A stretch of DNA of 64,000 bases from Archilochus colubris. Its lineage: Eukaryota; Chordata; Aves; Apodiformes; Trochilidae. This document shows, in pieces, positions 10,578 through 23,808 of the stretch (positions within the stretch are counted from its first letter, which is position 1; the number at the start of each line of letters is the position of its first letter). Where the stretch lies: positions 10,615,127 through 10,679,126 of the forward strand of contig CM041092.1 of assembly GCA_023079485.1 (NCBI GenBank), read 5' to 3'. The notes under the pieces were generated by a model that saw only the letters and a list, made by a program, of their open reading frames with translations, searched no databases and was not told the origin of the DNA. The translations under genes and the position numbers were made by a program.

Positions 10578-12159
10578 GTGAGACAGGGATGTGAAGTTTT
10601 CCATTTCTACTAATTGGCAATCGCAAGTCAATTTACTGCGTAAACATGTGGTATAATTAATGATGCCTGACTTTAATTTAAAAATTTCCTACCTGTGTAA
10701 TCATTTTTTCTGTAACATTAACTCTTATGAAGTTGCTCATATCTTAATACAATAAATATATCATTCCATTAATACCTTGCAGTGATGCAACTAGTTTGCA
10801 AATACTGAAGTATTTTATTGTATCTCATGTATTTGGAATCAGTGTAATTTTAAAAAGATAAAAATAAAATAAATTGCTGACCATCTCTCCTAACCAAGGA
10901 TTAACAGTCTGACTGGGCAAAGAAAAAGTATGAGGGCACGTTCTGTAAGAAGCACTCAGAAAGCCCAGGTCAAGGAACCACTGTCTGTATAGCCTTACAC
11001 TTGGTTTTTATCAAAGGAAAGTTGCAAAACCAAAGCCATAAGCAGAGCATGGTTACAATACACAGGAAAGAGAAATCTGTCAAAAATGGCCTGCATTACT
11101 CTGGTTATTTACATTAGATCTTTCATGATCATAAACTGCCTTTTCCTGTGGTGGAAGAAGAGGAAGGTGTTACCTCAGTGCTTCATGTCTCAAAGTGTCA
11201 CAAGGTCTCTGCACCACTAGTTCAAGTCCAGCCTAGTTTTGGAGGAAAAAAACCTCTTCTTTTTTGAGCAGCATAAATTGAGTTAGATTGGTGGTATTTA
11301 TCTATACACATCCTTCTGCTGCTTAAGTGCTGAGGTTCTGGCTGACTTCAGGGGTTGTATCTCAGGCAGAGCTGTTGAGACCATTGCAGAGGGAGCTCTG
11401 GCTTTGAATTGTAACAGCTGGTGTACGGGTATCTCACCCCCAACACCAGAGTAGTGCAGTTCCTCTGACCTCAACACAGTTGCAGCATTCATGGTTTTCA
11501 GTAATGTGGGAGAGAAACTGGGCCTTATATTCTTTTAACTGGTCTATTTAGCAGCTCTTTTCCATATGCAGTCTCCATGCCAGTGACAGGAGCTTCCTGG
11601 AACTGACAGGAGACACAAAAGACCCCCTTCTCTAAATCACTGGACCTTAAGAATATTGAAAGGATGTTACAACAAGCCTCATAATACTCCATTGTCAGGC
11701 TCTCTCTGAAGATGCCTGCAGTGGTATCATGCCTCTAAGCTTTCCAGAGGGGGTGTGATGACCCCATATGGAAGAAAATAGAAGAGTAATGGTTTGGGTG
11801 GTTGTGAGGAATTTTATGGTACTACTTCTCATTGCATGTAACTCGAGACCAGCTGGAAACATTTACTTCTGGCTGAACTCATATCAGTTAGAGGAAAGCA
11901 AGTATCTGAAGATGTATTGTGTGTGTTTTTCAGGAAGAGATCCTGGCTTGTGTGTCTGTGCATGCCTGGGTGCATCTTTCTCATGGGCAGGGGAGTGGTG
12001 AAAGAAGTTTTTTTTCATTTTCATTTCTTTCTTCTTCTTCCTACTGATTTTCCTGTTTCTCCACAGTACAGCAGTTTTTTGTCTTGCTGTGAAAATTTCT
12101 GTGCTCCTCAGTGGAGTGAACACATTTGAATGGAAGGGGGTTGCTGGTTTTTGAAGTCT

Positions 12160-12960
12160 GAACTTCACACCCAGGGAGCCAGAGAGTTTGCATACCCTGC
12201 TTCCTTCAGCCCTGCTCAGGGATGTGCCCCAGCAGCTGGCAGGAGTCTTGCTACCTCTATGCCACTAGCAAGGCAAGCTTGACTTGGAGACTTTTCTTTT
12301 TTTTTCAAATCCATACAAACTTCTGATGACTGATTCAGATGCCAAAGAACAAGACTACCACCATTGTGAAGCTGTTGTTATAAATACCAGTTCAGCCCTT
12401 TCCCTTGCAGTCTCTGCCTGCCGCACACTCCCTTCAGGTTCCAGAACTGCAGCAGTGTTGTGGGCAGCTGTTCCTGGGGACCATCCCTGCCCTGACATGG
12501 GACACCCACCCTCCTTTGGGGCTCCCCCTTCACCATGGGGCCATTTTATTTCCACAGCTGCCATTTTATTTCTCTAAGACTTTGTATCCAGCCGCTTCTT
12601 TGGCTGAGGGATGTTCTGGTGACAGGGGTTGGGCTCTGATGTGGGAGGTTCTCCTCTGTGGGCCCCACGTCAGTGCCGGAGCCAGTGGAAACCAGCTGGA
12701 ACCGGCTGGAATCAGCTTGAGGTGGCTCATGTTGTCCTGCCAGGCCACCCCGCTCTATCACTTGTGCCAGTTAGACCTCCATTTTTTAGAGAAACCTCAA
12801 TAAAGGTGTAGCTGTGGAACGGTGGTCAATGTCCATGAGGGAATCCCCTCACACTGAGGGGACTGAGGGGCAGGTGAGGAGGCAGGAGCTGTGCTGTGGC
12901 CTGGCGACATAACTGGCCTGGAAGTCCACCAGGCAGGACTCACCTGAGGGACCAAGCATT
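12160..12960. other. GC-richer patch of unknown origin
   Basis: This stretch is clearly richer in G and C than its neighbours but too CpG-poor for a promoter island. It contains an AATAAA at about 12,799 and a small perfect stem (CCCCTCA/TGAGGGG, about 12,845-12,861). Open frames on both strands overlap and none is recognisable. It could be an old retroelement or LTR fragment, since GC contrast with an AATAAA is common there, but I found no terminal TG/CA ends or target-site duplication. Confidence 0.35.
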
Positions 12961-14213
12961 TATTGCAACTGTTGGGGAATTTTAGTCAAGTTACATGCTT
13001 AAGTCAACCTGAATACAGGTACTGGGCTACTTAATGGACAGTTAAGCTCATCTCATGCAGCATAAAAGCTTGTTTAAAAAGCTATTTTTTATTTTTATTC
13101 AAAAGCTTTTAAACTTAGTCAGCAGAAGTTCCTTTGTTTTACCTCAAGTGGTGCCGTTATCCAGTTCATCTCAAATGACCAAAAATGTGTTCAGTTGTCA
13201 TTCAGTTTGTTTAATTCTTATCTGGTATGAAACTCAAGGTTATATTACTTCTCCAAGGTATTTCCAAGCTGTAGCTGTGGACTTTGAGGTATGGAGACTG
13301 AACTGGTGCTCTGTTTAGTCTGAGCAGAGGTGGAGGCTGGACCAGGGTGACATCCAGAAAAATGGGTTACAAAAAATAATGATTTGCATGGCAGCAACAA
13401 AGACAAAGTCAAAGATGTTCAAATTGCTTTCCAGGTAAAATATTGTGGACCTTACTCCTTTCTCCATATGTGTGATCCTGACCTTTGACTTAGTGTGGTA
13501 TCCTCTAGCTGCAATCTCTTTACCCATTTACCTTTTGTGCTTTGTCTGAGATGGTGAAAGTAAAAAAAAAACACATGTAAAAACATTTTAGTATTTGACA
13601 TTTTATTTTGTGTTTTTCTTTGTAATGTACTTTGTTTGAAAAGGAAGGTAGCCTGCTTTGAACTTGCAGTTATTGTGCATCAGTGCATGGGCACTGTGCA
13701 GAACCCTGCACATGTGACGGGTACCTGTATATCACACCAGCAGTGTATGGTGGTTGATAGTGGTGTAGAGAAGTGCAGCAATATACCCTACTTCTCACCA
13801 AATTAAGCAGGAGAAAACTACACGGTGCCTCATGTCTATTCATGCTTGTTATTTATTCTGTGGTGAGTGGAATTCACTATATATCTTTCCAGTGCTAGTT
13901 CTGTTCCAGCCAGCTTTATTACAAGCATAAGGCTTTGAGACAGACTATGTCAAAAGCAGACAGAAGACTCAGCTTTGTCAAACCTTTTAAATTTTTGATC
14001 TCTGTAGCATAAAAATTTTTCTCCAAGAAACGAATTTTTTGGTTTTAATTTAAAACTGACAGTTACAAGATGATGAACTAAATTGAATGTCAAAACAAAA
14101 GATTTATTGTCTTAAAGACAAACTCGTTGTAATTGCACTTCTTGTGAGGTATCTTCTTCTGTCTAAGCTTATATTTCACTTACAAGACAGGAAATACAGC
14201 TTTGCTGATTACA

Positions 14214-14228
14214 TTTTTTTTTTTTTTT
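14214..14228. repeat. Poly-T run
   Basis: Fifteen consecutive T, a simple homopolymer. Confidence 0.85.
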
Positions 14229-14899
14229 GATATATAAATAACTTACAGTCTTCAAAGACAGAGCTCATTTAAAAAATGCTTCCCAAATGAAACTTTGCAT
14301 CGAACTATAAATTAAAATAAAATCTTGGCTTATCCATGTTGGTAACATTATTTATGGATGTCTGTACTGTGTGTACAGATGTAAAAGCTGCTTTCAGGGG
14401 GAAGGGTGTTAAAAGTGAAGCTCTGGCACCTGTACCTGGTCTAAATTGTTTTATTTCCTATTCTTTGTTCTTTGTATCCATCCCTTCCTGACTTCTACCC
14501 CTGCCATAAGAAGTAATTAATATATTCCTTTTGATTTGCTGGGATTAGAGTGCAGATAAAATAACAAAATCAGTCTAGAAGCTACACAGGAGGAAAAATA
14601 CCAGCCACAGGTGTATTTTATTGCATTCTTTATGGATAATTATCATTAGATATTAAGACACAGTAGTCATCCTGCTGGCAGAAAGCAGATCTCTAAAACA
14701 ATATTTCTGTTTTAAATCATGCAATTAATTCTAGTCTGGTTGTCACAGGGACAGGAAGACCTTTTCTGAAGCCCTGGTGAATCTTGATCATTGCTTATCC
14801 TCAGGAAAGTGTGTGATGTGTGGGAATGCCAAGTCTACCAAAAAAAAATGGGTAACAGTAAAACTGCCTCAACATTCCAGTTAGCCAAACATTATGTCC

Positions 14900-16690
14900 A
14901 GCAAGTTAACAGAAGATTCTTCAACAGCTGTTTTTTGAGATCTGCTTCTCTCTGTACCTCTCCAGTTTCCGCAGCACTTGTGCTAAGAATATTAGAGGAT
15001 ATGAACCCGTTTAGTCCTTTAAGAGTCTATTTCTGGACCTGTTGTCCAGGAGTTCATTTAATCCCTTTTTGAACTTGCGGACGCCCTTTGCCTTCGCAGC
15101 CTTGTGTGACAGCAAGTTCCAGAAGGGTAAAAATATATTTCCTATTTAAATCTCTTTCTTGCTAGTTTCAATGAGTACTACTTTGCTCTAGTTTTGTAGG
15201 ATCTGGCAAATAACATTTCTGCATTCAGCAACTCATGTTGTATGTTATACCTGGTCATACCTTCCCTCAGTCACCTCCTCTCCAAGCTGAGGAGTATCAG
15301 CTTTTTTTAGTCTCTCCAAGTAAAGCATCTGCTTCATTTCCATTTAGTTGCCCTTTTCTGAATCCTTTTTACATTATATGTCTGTCTTAGCCAGTGAAGA
15401 GCAGATGGCAGTGCTCAGGTTGTTGGAGCCCTCAGGCTGAGTGAAGTGACAGAGGTGCCTTTCCTCTCTTTCTGATGATACCCTGTGTTTTGCTGGCTTA
15501 CTTGACTGCTGCTGAACATTGAGCCTGTGACTTTAGAGAACTGTCAGTGATGTCTCCAGCTTCTTTGCAGGCACAGGGAGAGCTGCTATTGCCTAGATTA
15601 ACTTCTTGAATTATATCTACATGAAAACTTACCTGCAAACTGTTATCTCAATCAGTTAGTTTTATCTCTGATTAAAAAGCTGAGTAACACCAGCCTCAGC
15701 ACTGATCCTAGGGTCTGCACTGCTGAATCCTCTCCATCTTAAGTCAAGCTCTGTCCTTTACTTTCTTATTCTTTCTGATGTGCTCACTCTGCTGTGAATG
15801 AAGCCAGACTTGGAAGAATTTGTTTCCCTGGTTCCCCTTTCTGTAACTGGGAGTTAGGCAGTCAGGATCTCTGAGCTGCCCAGTACAGAGGCTCTTGGTG
15901 ATGCTGGCTCACACACCTTGGCTGGTGGTTCTTCAAATTCGTGTCTGTGTTTCTTCAGAACTTCTGGGAACGTTGTTCTGTCCCAATGATTTGTTAACAT
16001 TTGGTCTAGTATTTCCTGAATTTACTTCATATTGATCTGACTCCTCTGCCAATTTTGCAACCAAGAGTGCTGTGGGTGTAGAAATCTCCCCAAAGATTTT
16101 GGCAGTAAAGACTGCCAAAATGTAAATAAATCACTGATTTTATTCTGCTACAGCTTTATCATTTCCATCTGCCCCCCTTTACACCTTTGTCACCCTGCAG
16201 TTTCAACACTGTCATAGCTACCTTCCTGTTGTTGATGTATTTAAAGAACTGTTTACTAACACAGCGATCTTTGTTTAGCAACACTGCTTGGTTTGTCTTT
16301 TAGCTTGCTTAATTTCCTGCTTATATTTGTCTTGCCATGTTTTATGAGCTTCCCTGTCTTTACTTAGACAATACATTTTCTAAGAGCTGACCTATGCCCT
16401 TCAACACTCCTCTATCTCTGCCTGAGGCTGCCTGCCTATTTTACTGCTCCTTTTTAGCATCTTCTTTTTGTCTTGCCACATAATTATGGTTTCCTTTCTT
16501 AAAACTGAATATTGGTGCCGGGGCTTGGTTTGGTCACCCTGAGTATCACTGCAATTCTGTGTTAGCTAACAGGTAGCCTTTATAGCCTTCTGTTTTGGAT
16601 TGTACTCTATGCTTTGAAGTCTCTTTTTCCACTGGGCAACTGTATATGGATCTAGAATAACATAATACTATGTTGTCCTCTTCTTTTCCA
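14900..16690 (-). mobile_element. Degraded CR1/L3-like LINE, 3' part
   Basis: Read on the plus strand, this region has the order and wording of the reverse complement of CR1/L3-type LINEs. In order: a 'gttccag' block near 15,115; 'aatatatttcctatttaaa' near 15,130; 'tcacctcctctccaagctga' near 15,270; a 'cccttttctgaat' block near 15,350; and an 'aaaaagctgagtaac' block near 15,674. The element therefore lies on the minus strand with its 3' side at about 14.9 kb. Its reverse transcriptase frame is destroyed by stops and indels, and the longest minus-strand frame is only about 61 codons (15,933-16,118). The part beyond 16.1 kb is less certain. Divergence suggests an insertion older than modern bird orders. 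Identification is from memory of the family, not a search. Confidence 0.6.
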
Positions 16691-18034
16691 TGTGGGCAAA
16701 TACTGGGCATTTCAGCATGTCCTCATATGTTGTTGATAGCTAGCAACTATTAGTATTGTAATATTCTGTGGAAGCTATGTATTAAAATTGAGAGTTATAT
16801 ATAAAACTTAGATTATATGAGAGCTCTCTGTGGACATGTTTATAGGAACTGAAGTGTATTTGGATTAATTTTTGTGCAGTTACCAAAGATTGTTGTTTGT
16901 CCATAAAGCATGTGCATGCATGTACAGTACAGTAGTTTATTCTCTACAGATGCACTAGGAAGGGCTGTTTTACAGATGCAATCCAGCATTGAAACAAGAT
17001 ATGCAAACAAGTTTTTGTTGATTAATACTGTTTAGCTGGTCAAAGCTAATATTTACCATTAAACCTGCTGTGCTCACTTTGTACTAAATCAGTCACAGGA
17101 ATTCTGTGGGGTTTGTTTGTTTGTTTTACTAGGAGCACAAGAGTGAAGAGTTTGGGTGGTTTTTTACTGTGCCACATCTAATCTGCCGTTATAGGAGTCA
17201 TCTTGCATGCTGCATACAGAAACATCTACATTTGCAGAGCTGGTCTGTTTAAGCCTTTACTTAAGATGTGAGTGCTGGACCAGTCTTATCTCAAATCCAG
17301 CTCTGTCTGTGCTTTAGTTGTTGAAGGTCTTGGATTCAAGCCTACCACTAGTCTGCCTGGACCAGAAAGCTGTTAGAAATGTACATGATGTCTCCATGAG
17401 GACTTTTCTGATCAATTGCAGGAGTTCCCCCTCATGAGGAGCTAAATAATGAAGTAGAGTTGTGTACTTAAAAAGTTACTGTAAAAAAAATGAAAGTGAG
17501 ATTGTCCAGAGCAATTTCTTCATCAAAGCTGACCTAACATTTGTGGTAAAAAGCTGTACCTCTTCACTTCATTGTAATGCATGCAAGGGAAATTATCTTA
17601 AGTGAAGATTTTGTGTCCTAAAAAGGAACTGGACTTCACAATACAGAAGACTTCTGACAGTCTTGTATCTGACTAATCCATTCTGAGGTATATTATCAAG
17701 TGAAACTTCAATGGCTGTCAGAATCTTTTGTGATCATCAGCCTCTGGGGAGCTATTTAGCTGTGGAGCTCTTTTCAGTGCCAAGCTTCAGAAGGATTTTG
17801 CTTCTTATCTAGATATAATTTTCTACTTTATCTTTGGACTACTCAGGTTATGTAGCTACTACAGGCAGACTTCACTTGTCTGATATTTAGACATTGATTT
17901 CAACAACATGTTCATTTCCATCATCTAACTATAAAATACATTCATCACTGTGAATTATTTGTAGGATTTCTATTTGATTTCTTTTTTTCAAATGGTATGA
18001 TCAATTACATATTTCTTACTATTTTCATCACTAG

Positions 18035-18106
18035 GTTTAAAGCCACTTTACAAAGAAGTATCAGAGGGAAAGGATCTTGAAAAGACTCCCCTAAGCCCTG
18101 AAAAAG
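18035..18106 (+). CDS. Candidate 72-nt coding exon, unknown gene
   Basis: An acceptor (ATTTTCATCACTAG) precedes 72 nt that end AAAAAG before GTAAGAGG, a strong donor. One frame is open throughout, entering with two bases (phase 1) and leaving with one (phase 1), so the exon is 24 codons and can be skipped without shifting frame. The residues are charged and proline/serine-rich (for example KDLEKTPLSPEK), typical of a disordered linker and unlike translated intron. I do not recognise the protein. The same-phase candidate at 30,156 and the upstream CpG island fit one rightward gene. Against it: 72 nt open in one of three frames is common by chance. Partial feature; the flanking exons are uncertain. 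Confidence 0.35.
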
Positions 18107-18872
18107 GTAAGAGGAATCTTCTGATTCCAAGTCTGAATGAAAAATTGTCTTATTCTAACTGAAACCAGTTTAGGAGTTCACTGAATGAAACTTGTGATCA
18201 AATGCACTTGCATTACCTATAATGTAGGCTTAGTCTAGATTTAGCTTAATGTACTGGAAAAAAAATATATTAGGAAAAATTGCCTATAAATACAGTGTAT
18301 GTATAAAGTATACCCATGGGACTGTTTAAGTATTATCAAATATTTAAGATCTTACCCTTAAAGTGAATAATATGCAGAATTTATGAAGGTCCTTTGAGAT
18401 TAATTTTGGGTGAATTTTTTAGCCCATTTCTCCATGAGTCTATAATGTAAGATTTTTGCACTCTGCTTGCATTAGTATTAGTTCTGTTGACTCATCTGGA
18501 TTAGTTAACTCAATTATGTAAATAATTTAGTGGAAAGCTAAAATATTAATTTATTCCACAATGAGAGATTCAATATAACAACAGTTTTCAGAGATTAATT
18601 CTTTTTATCCACCGCTATTCTACCTCATCTGCAGCCCAAGAATTTTTTTTAAGTCATTACTACCTACCTTTTGGAAATTTGTAGCCTGAAATATTTAAAC
18701 AAGATTAAAAATCACCCTTAACTTACAACATGGACTATCTGAACCTTGTCCCTTGCAGATGGCAAGATGCAAAAGTGGTGAATAATTTTCAAATTAGAGA
18801 ACCTGAGCATGCTTTATAGGAAAACTATTCTGCAAATTTTCCAGGGTTACATGAGACAGACTTCTGGAAACT

Positions 18873-18966
18873 TAAAAACCAACCAAACAAACAAGCAAAA
18901 AATAAAAGCAAAACCAAAAATCCTAGCAAACAAAAACCCCACATCCCAAACCAACCAACCAAACCC
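18873..18966. repeat. A/C-rich degenerate tract
   Basis: Repeated AACC, CAAA and CCAACC words without a fixed period. It resembles the tracts at 51.0 and 51.3 kb and the reverse of the one at 9.9 kb. Confidence 0.8.
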
Positions 18967-20045
18967 AGTCTTACCAGCAAAATTAAAATCTTTGAACTGC
19001 TTGAAGCTGCTTAACTAATATTGAATCTCAACTTGTGAAAATGTGAAAACAAACCCTGAGTTTATGTGCTTATGTTGTGTGCTAGGCCTTGATGCTGTTA
19101 TTGTGAACAGTTCTGGTTAACTTAAGTTCAGAACAAGGGCTGACTGCTCCTTTTGTATTATGGAATTATGTAGTACAACAATTAACTTTGTGTTATGCCA
19201 GCTGCTGTGCTGAGGAAGATCTTGTCACAGCCTCCCATGGGTTTTGTCCAAGATAATGAACGGCTGCATACTGTGCAGTGATTAATATATGTATCTGTAT
19301 GTTGGGTTTTGAACTGAACTCATAAACTGAATAGTTGTGATTTGGTTGTCTATTAATCTAGGGGTTGTGCTGTCCTTTTGCTTTTATTCCCTACTTTTCA
19401 GAGGTATGTGTCTTTTTGTTGGTGTTATACTTGCTAGCTTGTGTTGAAATGTATCTCCTAGAAAACCAACTGCATTTCATTTGAGAAAAGGAGAACAAAA
19501 TCAAATCAATATTTTTTTCTTTTGATTAGTCACCTTTTCTCATGCTTTAAAAGACAGGTACTCTCAAAGGTAGATTTCTGCAGGTTCAGATTCCAGCCTC
19601 TGGATTTTGGTGTGTCTTTCTCTGAAGTAACTGTAACATCTAGAACTGTTGGTCTCCCTCTGGAAGTACTTCTGCTGTGTTAAAAGAAACCTTGTAACCA
19701 ATTTAAACTAAACGTTGTAGCTTTCTGGGTAAAATAAACATATATTTATATTTTTTAATTTATTTCTCCCAATTTCCAAAACATTGTTATGCCCCATGTA
19801 ATTATCTCCAGGCTTTTTCAATGCCCTTTTAAGGGTTTATATGGATTACTGTACTGTCAAGGCAGAAGTTTGTGACTCTTCCTGGCTTGTAGGAGAGGAC
19901 TTGCATTAGCTTGAGTGAGACAGGAGACATTTTCCATTACGTGTGTGTGCGTCACACTGTGAGGCCTTGGTTGCACTTTGAGGTTCTCTGGAATGGTAAA
20001 TTTAAACCCAAACACTGAAGGAAAAAATGCTAATGTTGTGTGTTT

Positions 20046-20078
20046 AAAAAAAAAAAAAAACAGGAAAAACAAAACAAA
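20046..20078. repeat. A-rich run
   Basis: Fifteen A followed by CAGG and AAAAACAAAACAAAG. It may be the tail of a decayed retroelement, but the sequence to its left shows no element. Confidence 0.7.
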
Positions 20079-21639
20079 GGAGAGGATGAACTAACTAGGC
20101 CCTGGGGACTGATCTTGACTGTGCCTTATTACCACAGCTTTATCCTTTCCTGTTCTTAAAGATGCTGTCAGTTATTGAACTCCAATGAACTGATTAATGT
20201 ATTGGAGGGATGCCTATAGATTGTGGTATTGATATTGTTCCCAGATGGCTTCCTGCCTGGCAGATTGGCAACAAGATGTCATCTTCATGGTGATGAGGGG
20301 GAACAATGTGGATTTTTTATTTTTTAATGGAGCTTGTCTCAGCAAATAAATACTAATCGTTGGATCAGTCACTCTGAGAAACAGTAGCCTTGTGATAAGC
20401 TGAATTCTATAGATTTATTGGAGTCTATAGAGTAATACAGTAAAAGGTTATGATATCTGTATTGCTTGCAGAGACTTAGAAGTTCTGTAATACCTGCTCC
20501 TCCTTCTGTCAGCAGGGAGCTGTTATTTCAATCCTGTGCATGTGGAACCTATGGGATAATCCCAGATGTGTTTCTTGTGGCAAATACTGGATTTCACAGG
20601 ACCTAAGTCAGAGACCCAAGTTCAGTCAATGCAGCAGGCAGCAGCTGTTAGAAATTCTTGAGACAGCACTGTTTAGGAATTCTCTTCCTGTATTTTGTGC
20701 TTCACATAGGAACTGTCAGCCTCAGTGCAGGTATGAAAGGGTCAAACTGAATTGCTGACAGTATCCAGTGGGTTAGAATAAATGACTGAGCTGTTTCTTC
20801 TAACCTTCCTCTCCTGTCCCTTTGTGACAACCATATAGTATCCTCTCTTGTCTGTGCTGCCAAGAAATCACTTCTTTCTGTGCTGCTCATCAAGAAATGC
20901 TGGGGTTTGGGTTTTTTTTTTTCACAATGGCCACATGTACAGCTGGTTCCATTTAACCCGTGAAACTGAAATGGTTTGTGAAGTGGCTTCTTATTTTTAT
21001 TGTTAAAGTAAAGATTAACCTCTGATCTTTTCCTCAGAAGGGGATTTCTTCCATATATCAATATATAAAGTGTAGACTTGGTAGGCAGAAGAATCAGCTT
21101 CTCCTTTGGATCAGAGTTCTTTCACACCTAGAAAAATGTTTAATTTCTCTGAAGGGGAAGGAACTGTATTCAGTAGGAAGTCCCTATCCTAATAAACTGA
21201 AAATTACCTTATGTTACAGAATTTACAAGCTGTGCTGTTTTACAGCTACTTTTAAAACCAGTTCAACTGTGTCTAGATGAGCTGTTCTCTGTGCAAACTG
21301 TACTGTTTTGCACATCATAACTTATAAGGAATCAGGTGGAAAATTCCCTTGATTTTTTTCTTTCACCTTCATTGCATTAATGTTACATATCACACCCATG
21401 TAAATGCATGATTCTGCCCATGGACATGATATTCTTCCTTTCTTATCTGTTAGTCTCTCAGTGTCAGAAAGGATCAAGGTGGAGCCAGATGCTGTGTATT
21501 GCTGACCTCGGCACTTCACGTGCCCCTAGTGGCTTGAACAGAAAGTGCTTTATTGGAACGGGGATGCTCTGAACTGTTATTGCACATTTTAACATAGAAC
21601 CTAGGGAGAGCATTGTATTGTTGGACTTCTAACATTAAA

Positions 21640-21661
21640 AGAGAGAGAGAGAGAGAGAGAT
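21640..21661. repeat. (GA)n microsatellite
   Basis: Ten uninterrupted GA units, likely to be length-variable between individuals. Confidence 0.9.
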
Positions 21662-23784
21662 AATAAACTGCTATAGAAGTAAAAGCATTGGCCAGAGTTT
21701 CAACCCTTTAATAACAGTTTTGCTGAAAGGAAGCTCTGAAATTGCAGTGTTTCTGAGCTAGGCCATGCTATAAATCTGAAATGTTAGAGACAACTTGCTA
21801 GTAATGTTCTTTGAGATTTCCTACAGAAAATGTGGTTCTTGCAATATGCATCCTCATTCCAAGAAGACTGGCAGCTGGATCTACTACTTCTTGCAACAAG
21901 GTTGTAATTCTGTTTTTCATGGTCTAGAATAAAATTAATATGATGATTAAAGAGAAGCAGAAGCTTCCCTTTAGACAAAGGTTTAATGGTGGGTTCAAGC
22001 TTGCTACAGACACTGTTATTTAAGTATAGCAGAGGAACTCATAGTTCTGGTAAAGCTCTGTGTATTCACTTTAGTTCAGCTTGCAACCTGACCATTATCT
22101 TCACTACTGAGTCCTACCTACTTCTATCTAGAGACAGACCAGTAAAAATGCCACAGGAATTTGAAATGATGCACACAAGACATAACAGGAGAAAGCCAAC
22201 TCATTCAGCCATAGTTCTAAATCCCTAATGTGTGATTTGTCTCCTCTATCTGGCCAAATGTTCCTATGCAGTAATCAAGAGCAACTTTCTGGTGAACAGT
22301 CTCTAGTAGAAGCACCACTAAAACTTTTCATGAGAGAGCTTTTGAGGAATACCAGTGTTCCAATTTTATTTCACTACTTTGGTTATCTTCTGAGGACCCA
22401 CAGCAGCTTAAAGAATAGAGAAGTAACCAGAGTCTTGCTCTAGTTTGGATTTTAAAATCAAATTGATATGAAGTGAAAATACATATTGATGTTATTGGCT
22501 AGTGTCTTCCATATGAGAAGGCACTCCAAATTATTTCATTGCTATAGATACTTGGGAGGGACAGGGAGTGTCTTGGCTTAGTCTGCCCAAACCAAGGAAA
22601 TCTGAAATAGAGATTTATGTTCCCAGCTTAATTCTTAAAGTTTTGGGCAGGGAGGGAAAAAGGAAGTGTACTCAGTGGTATGAGGCTACAGGCAAATTGC
22701 CTGGATCTGCCCTCTGAAATGAAAGCACAGTTTTCTGTAATTTCAGAGGGAACTGCATGCCATAATGAAAGGTTAGCATGGTACGTAGAATTATCCAGCT
22801 CTACTACTTAACCAGGAATGAGACCAAGTGGTCTAGTGGAGCCTGTCCAGCCATATTTACAATAGCAAATACTACTTTCATACTCTGATCTTTAAATGCA
22901 AATAGGCTTTCTTCTTTTGCTTAGTGGGAAGCCGTTCCTCTGCCATCTTGAAAACATGCTTACAATTTCTATCTTAAATAGGGTCATTGTTGATATTACA
23001 CCTATGACTTCAGAGTCTCTGGTTATTTGAGCCCCTTGTTACTCAGAATTGTTTAATTTAAGGATTTTACTGGGTTTTTTTGTTTGTATGATACTTTTTT
23101 GTAGTACAGCATACTATGGTGTGCTATCAGAAGTGGGAGCAGAAGGGTATTTACAGTGAGAAATAAAAGTTAACCAACAGGGCACATCCATGGAAGTTAA
23201 TCCCATCAGACTGCAAAACTGCAGCTTTGGGCATAGAGCTGTTCATCTCCAAAGGCACAGCTGAGAAATCTCTGTGCTCCTTTGTCATCCGTGCATGAGA
23301 AGGTTGGAGGCAGTAATGCTCTTGTGCATAAGGTCCCTGGAATGCCCTGATCTTACCTCAATAAAGGGGAGCTGTTGCACAAAAAATTAAATTAGCATGG
23401 TACTTCCTAGTTCTCTATTTTATATCCTGACTTTTATATCCCTGAAAATCATCAGTGTGTTTATTCCTTCCATGGCAACTGATGATGGTGCATAGTATTA
23501 GCTACCAAAGATGACTTATGAAGAATGTGAGGAGTAACACAAAGTAACACTTTATTTAGTGCCGAGGTCCTGTAAAAAAAAAAAACGTAAATAAAGACTA
23601 AAAATAGGGATGAACCTGGAATGTGTATTATTTGCTTTTTACCTTTTTTTTTTTGCTTTTTGTAGTTAGAATTTTCAGAAGTATCTGTCATGTTAAATGC
23701 TAGTGGATTTTAGCATAAAGTACCTGAGAAGTGATCTGAAAAACATGTTTTTCATCAGCTATGTTGCTCTTGTCATGTGTTTGT

Positions 23785-23808
23785 CATTGCCTCCCCAAGG
23801 AGGCAATG
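23785..23808. other. Perfect 10-bp hairpin
   Basis: CATTGCCTCC, loop CCAA, GGAGGCAATG: a perfect 10-bp stem with a 4-nt loop. No terminator function applies in a vertebrate. It is too short for a microRNA precursor, and I could not extend the pairing outward. Confidence 0.8.

Larger units (their letters stand above)
5220..14890. other. Long intron-like interval
   Basis: AT-rich non-coding sequence. Contents: poly-T at 8295-8308, a G/T-rich degenerate tract at 9892-9951, a GC-richer patch at 12,160-12,960, poly-T at 14,214-14,228, and stretches that look like constrained non-coding DNA at 8640-8770 and 10,600-10,870. One weak plus-strand exon candidate lies at 10,531-10,577. No recognisable protein, RNA gene or transposon end was found in the remainder. 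Confidence 0.5.

Noticed and set aside
11170..11245. 59-nt minus-strand segment between CCAAAACTAG and CTGAG/GTAACA
   Set aside because: One frame is open, but the acceptor is mediocre, no partner exon exists nearby, and the length is uninformative.
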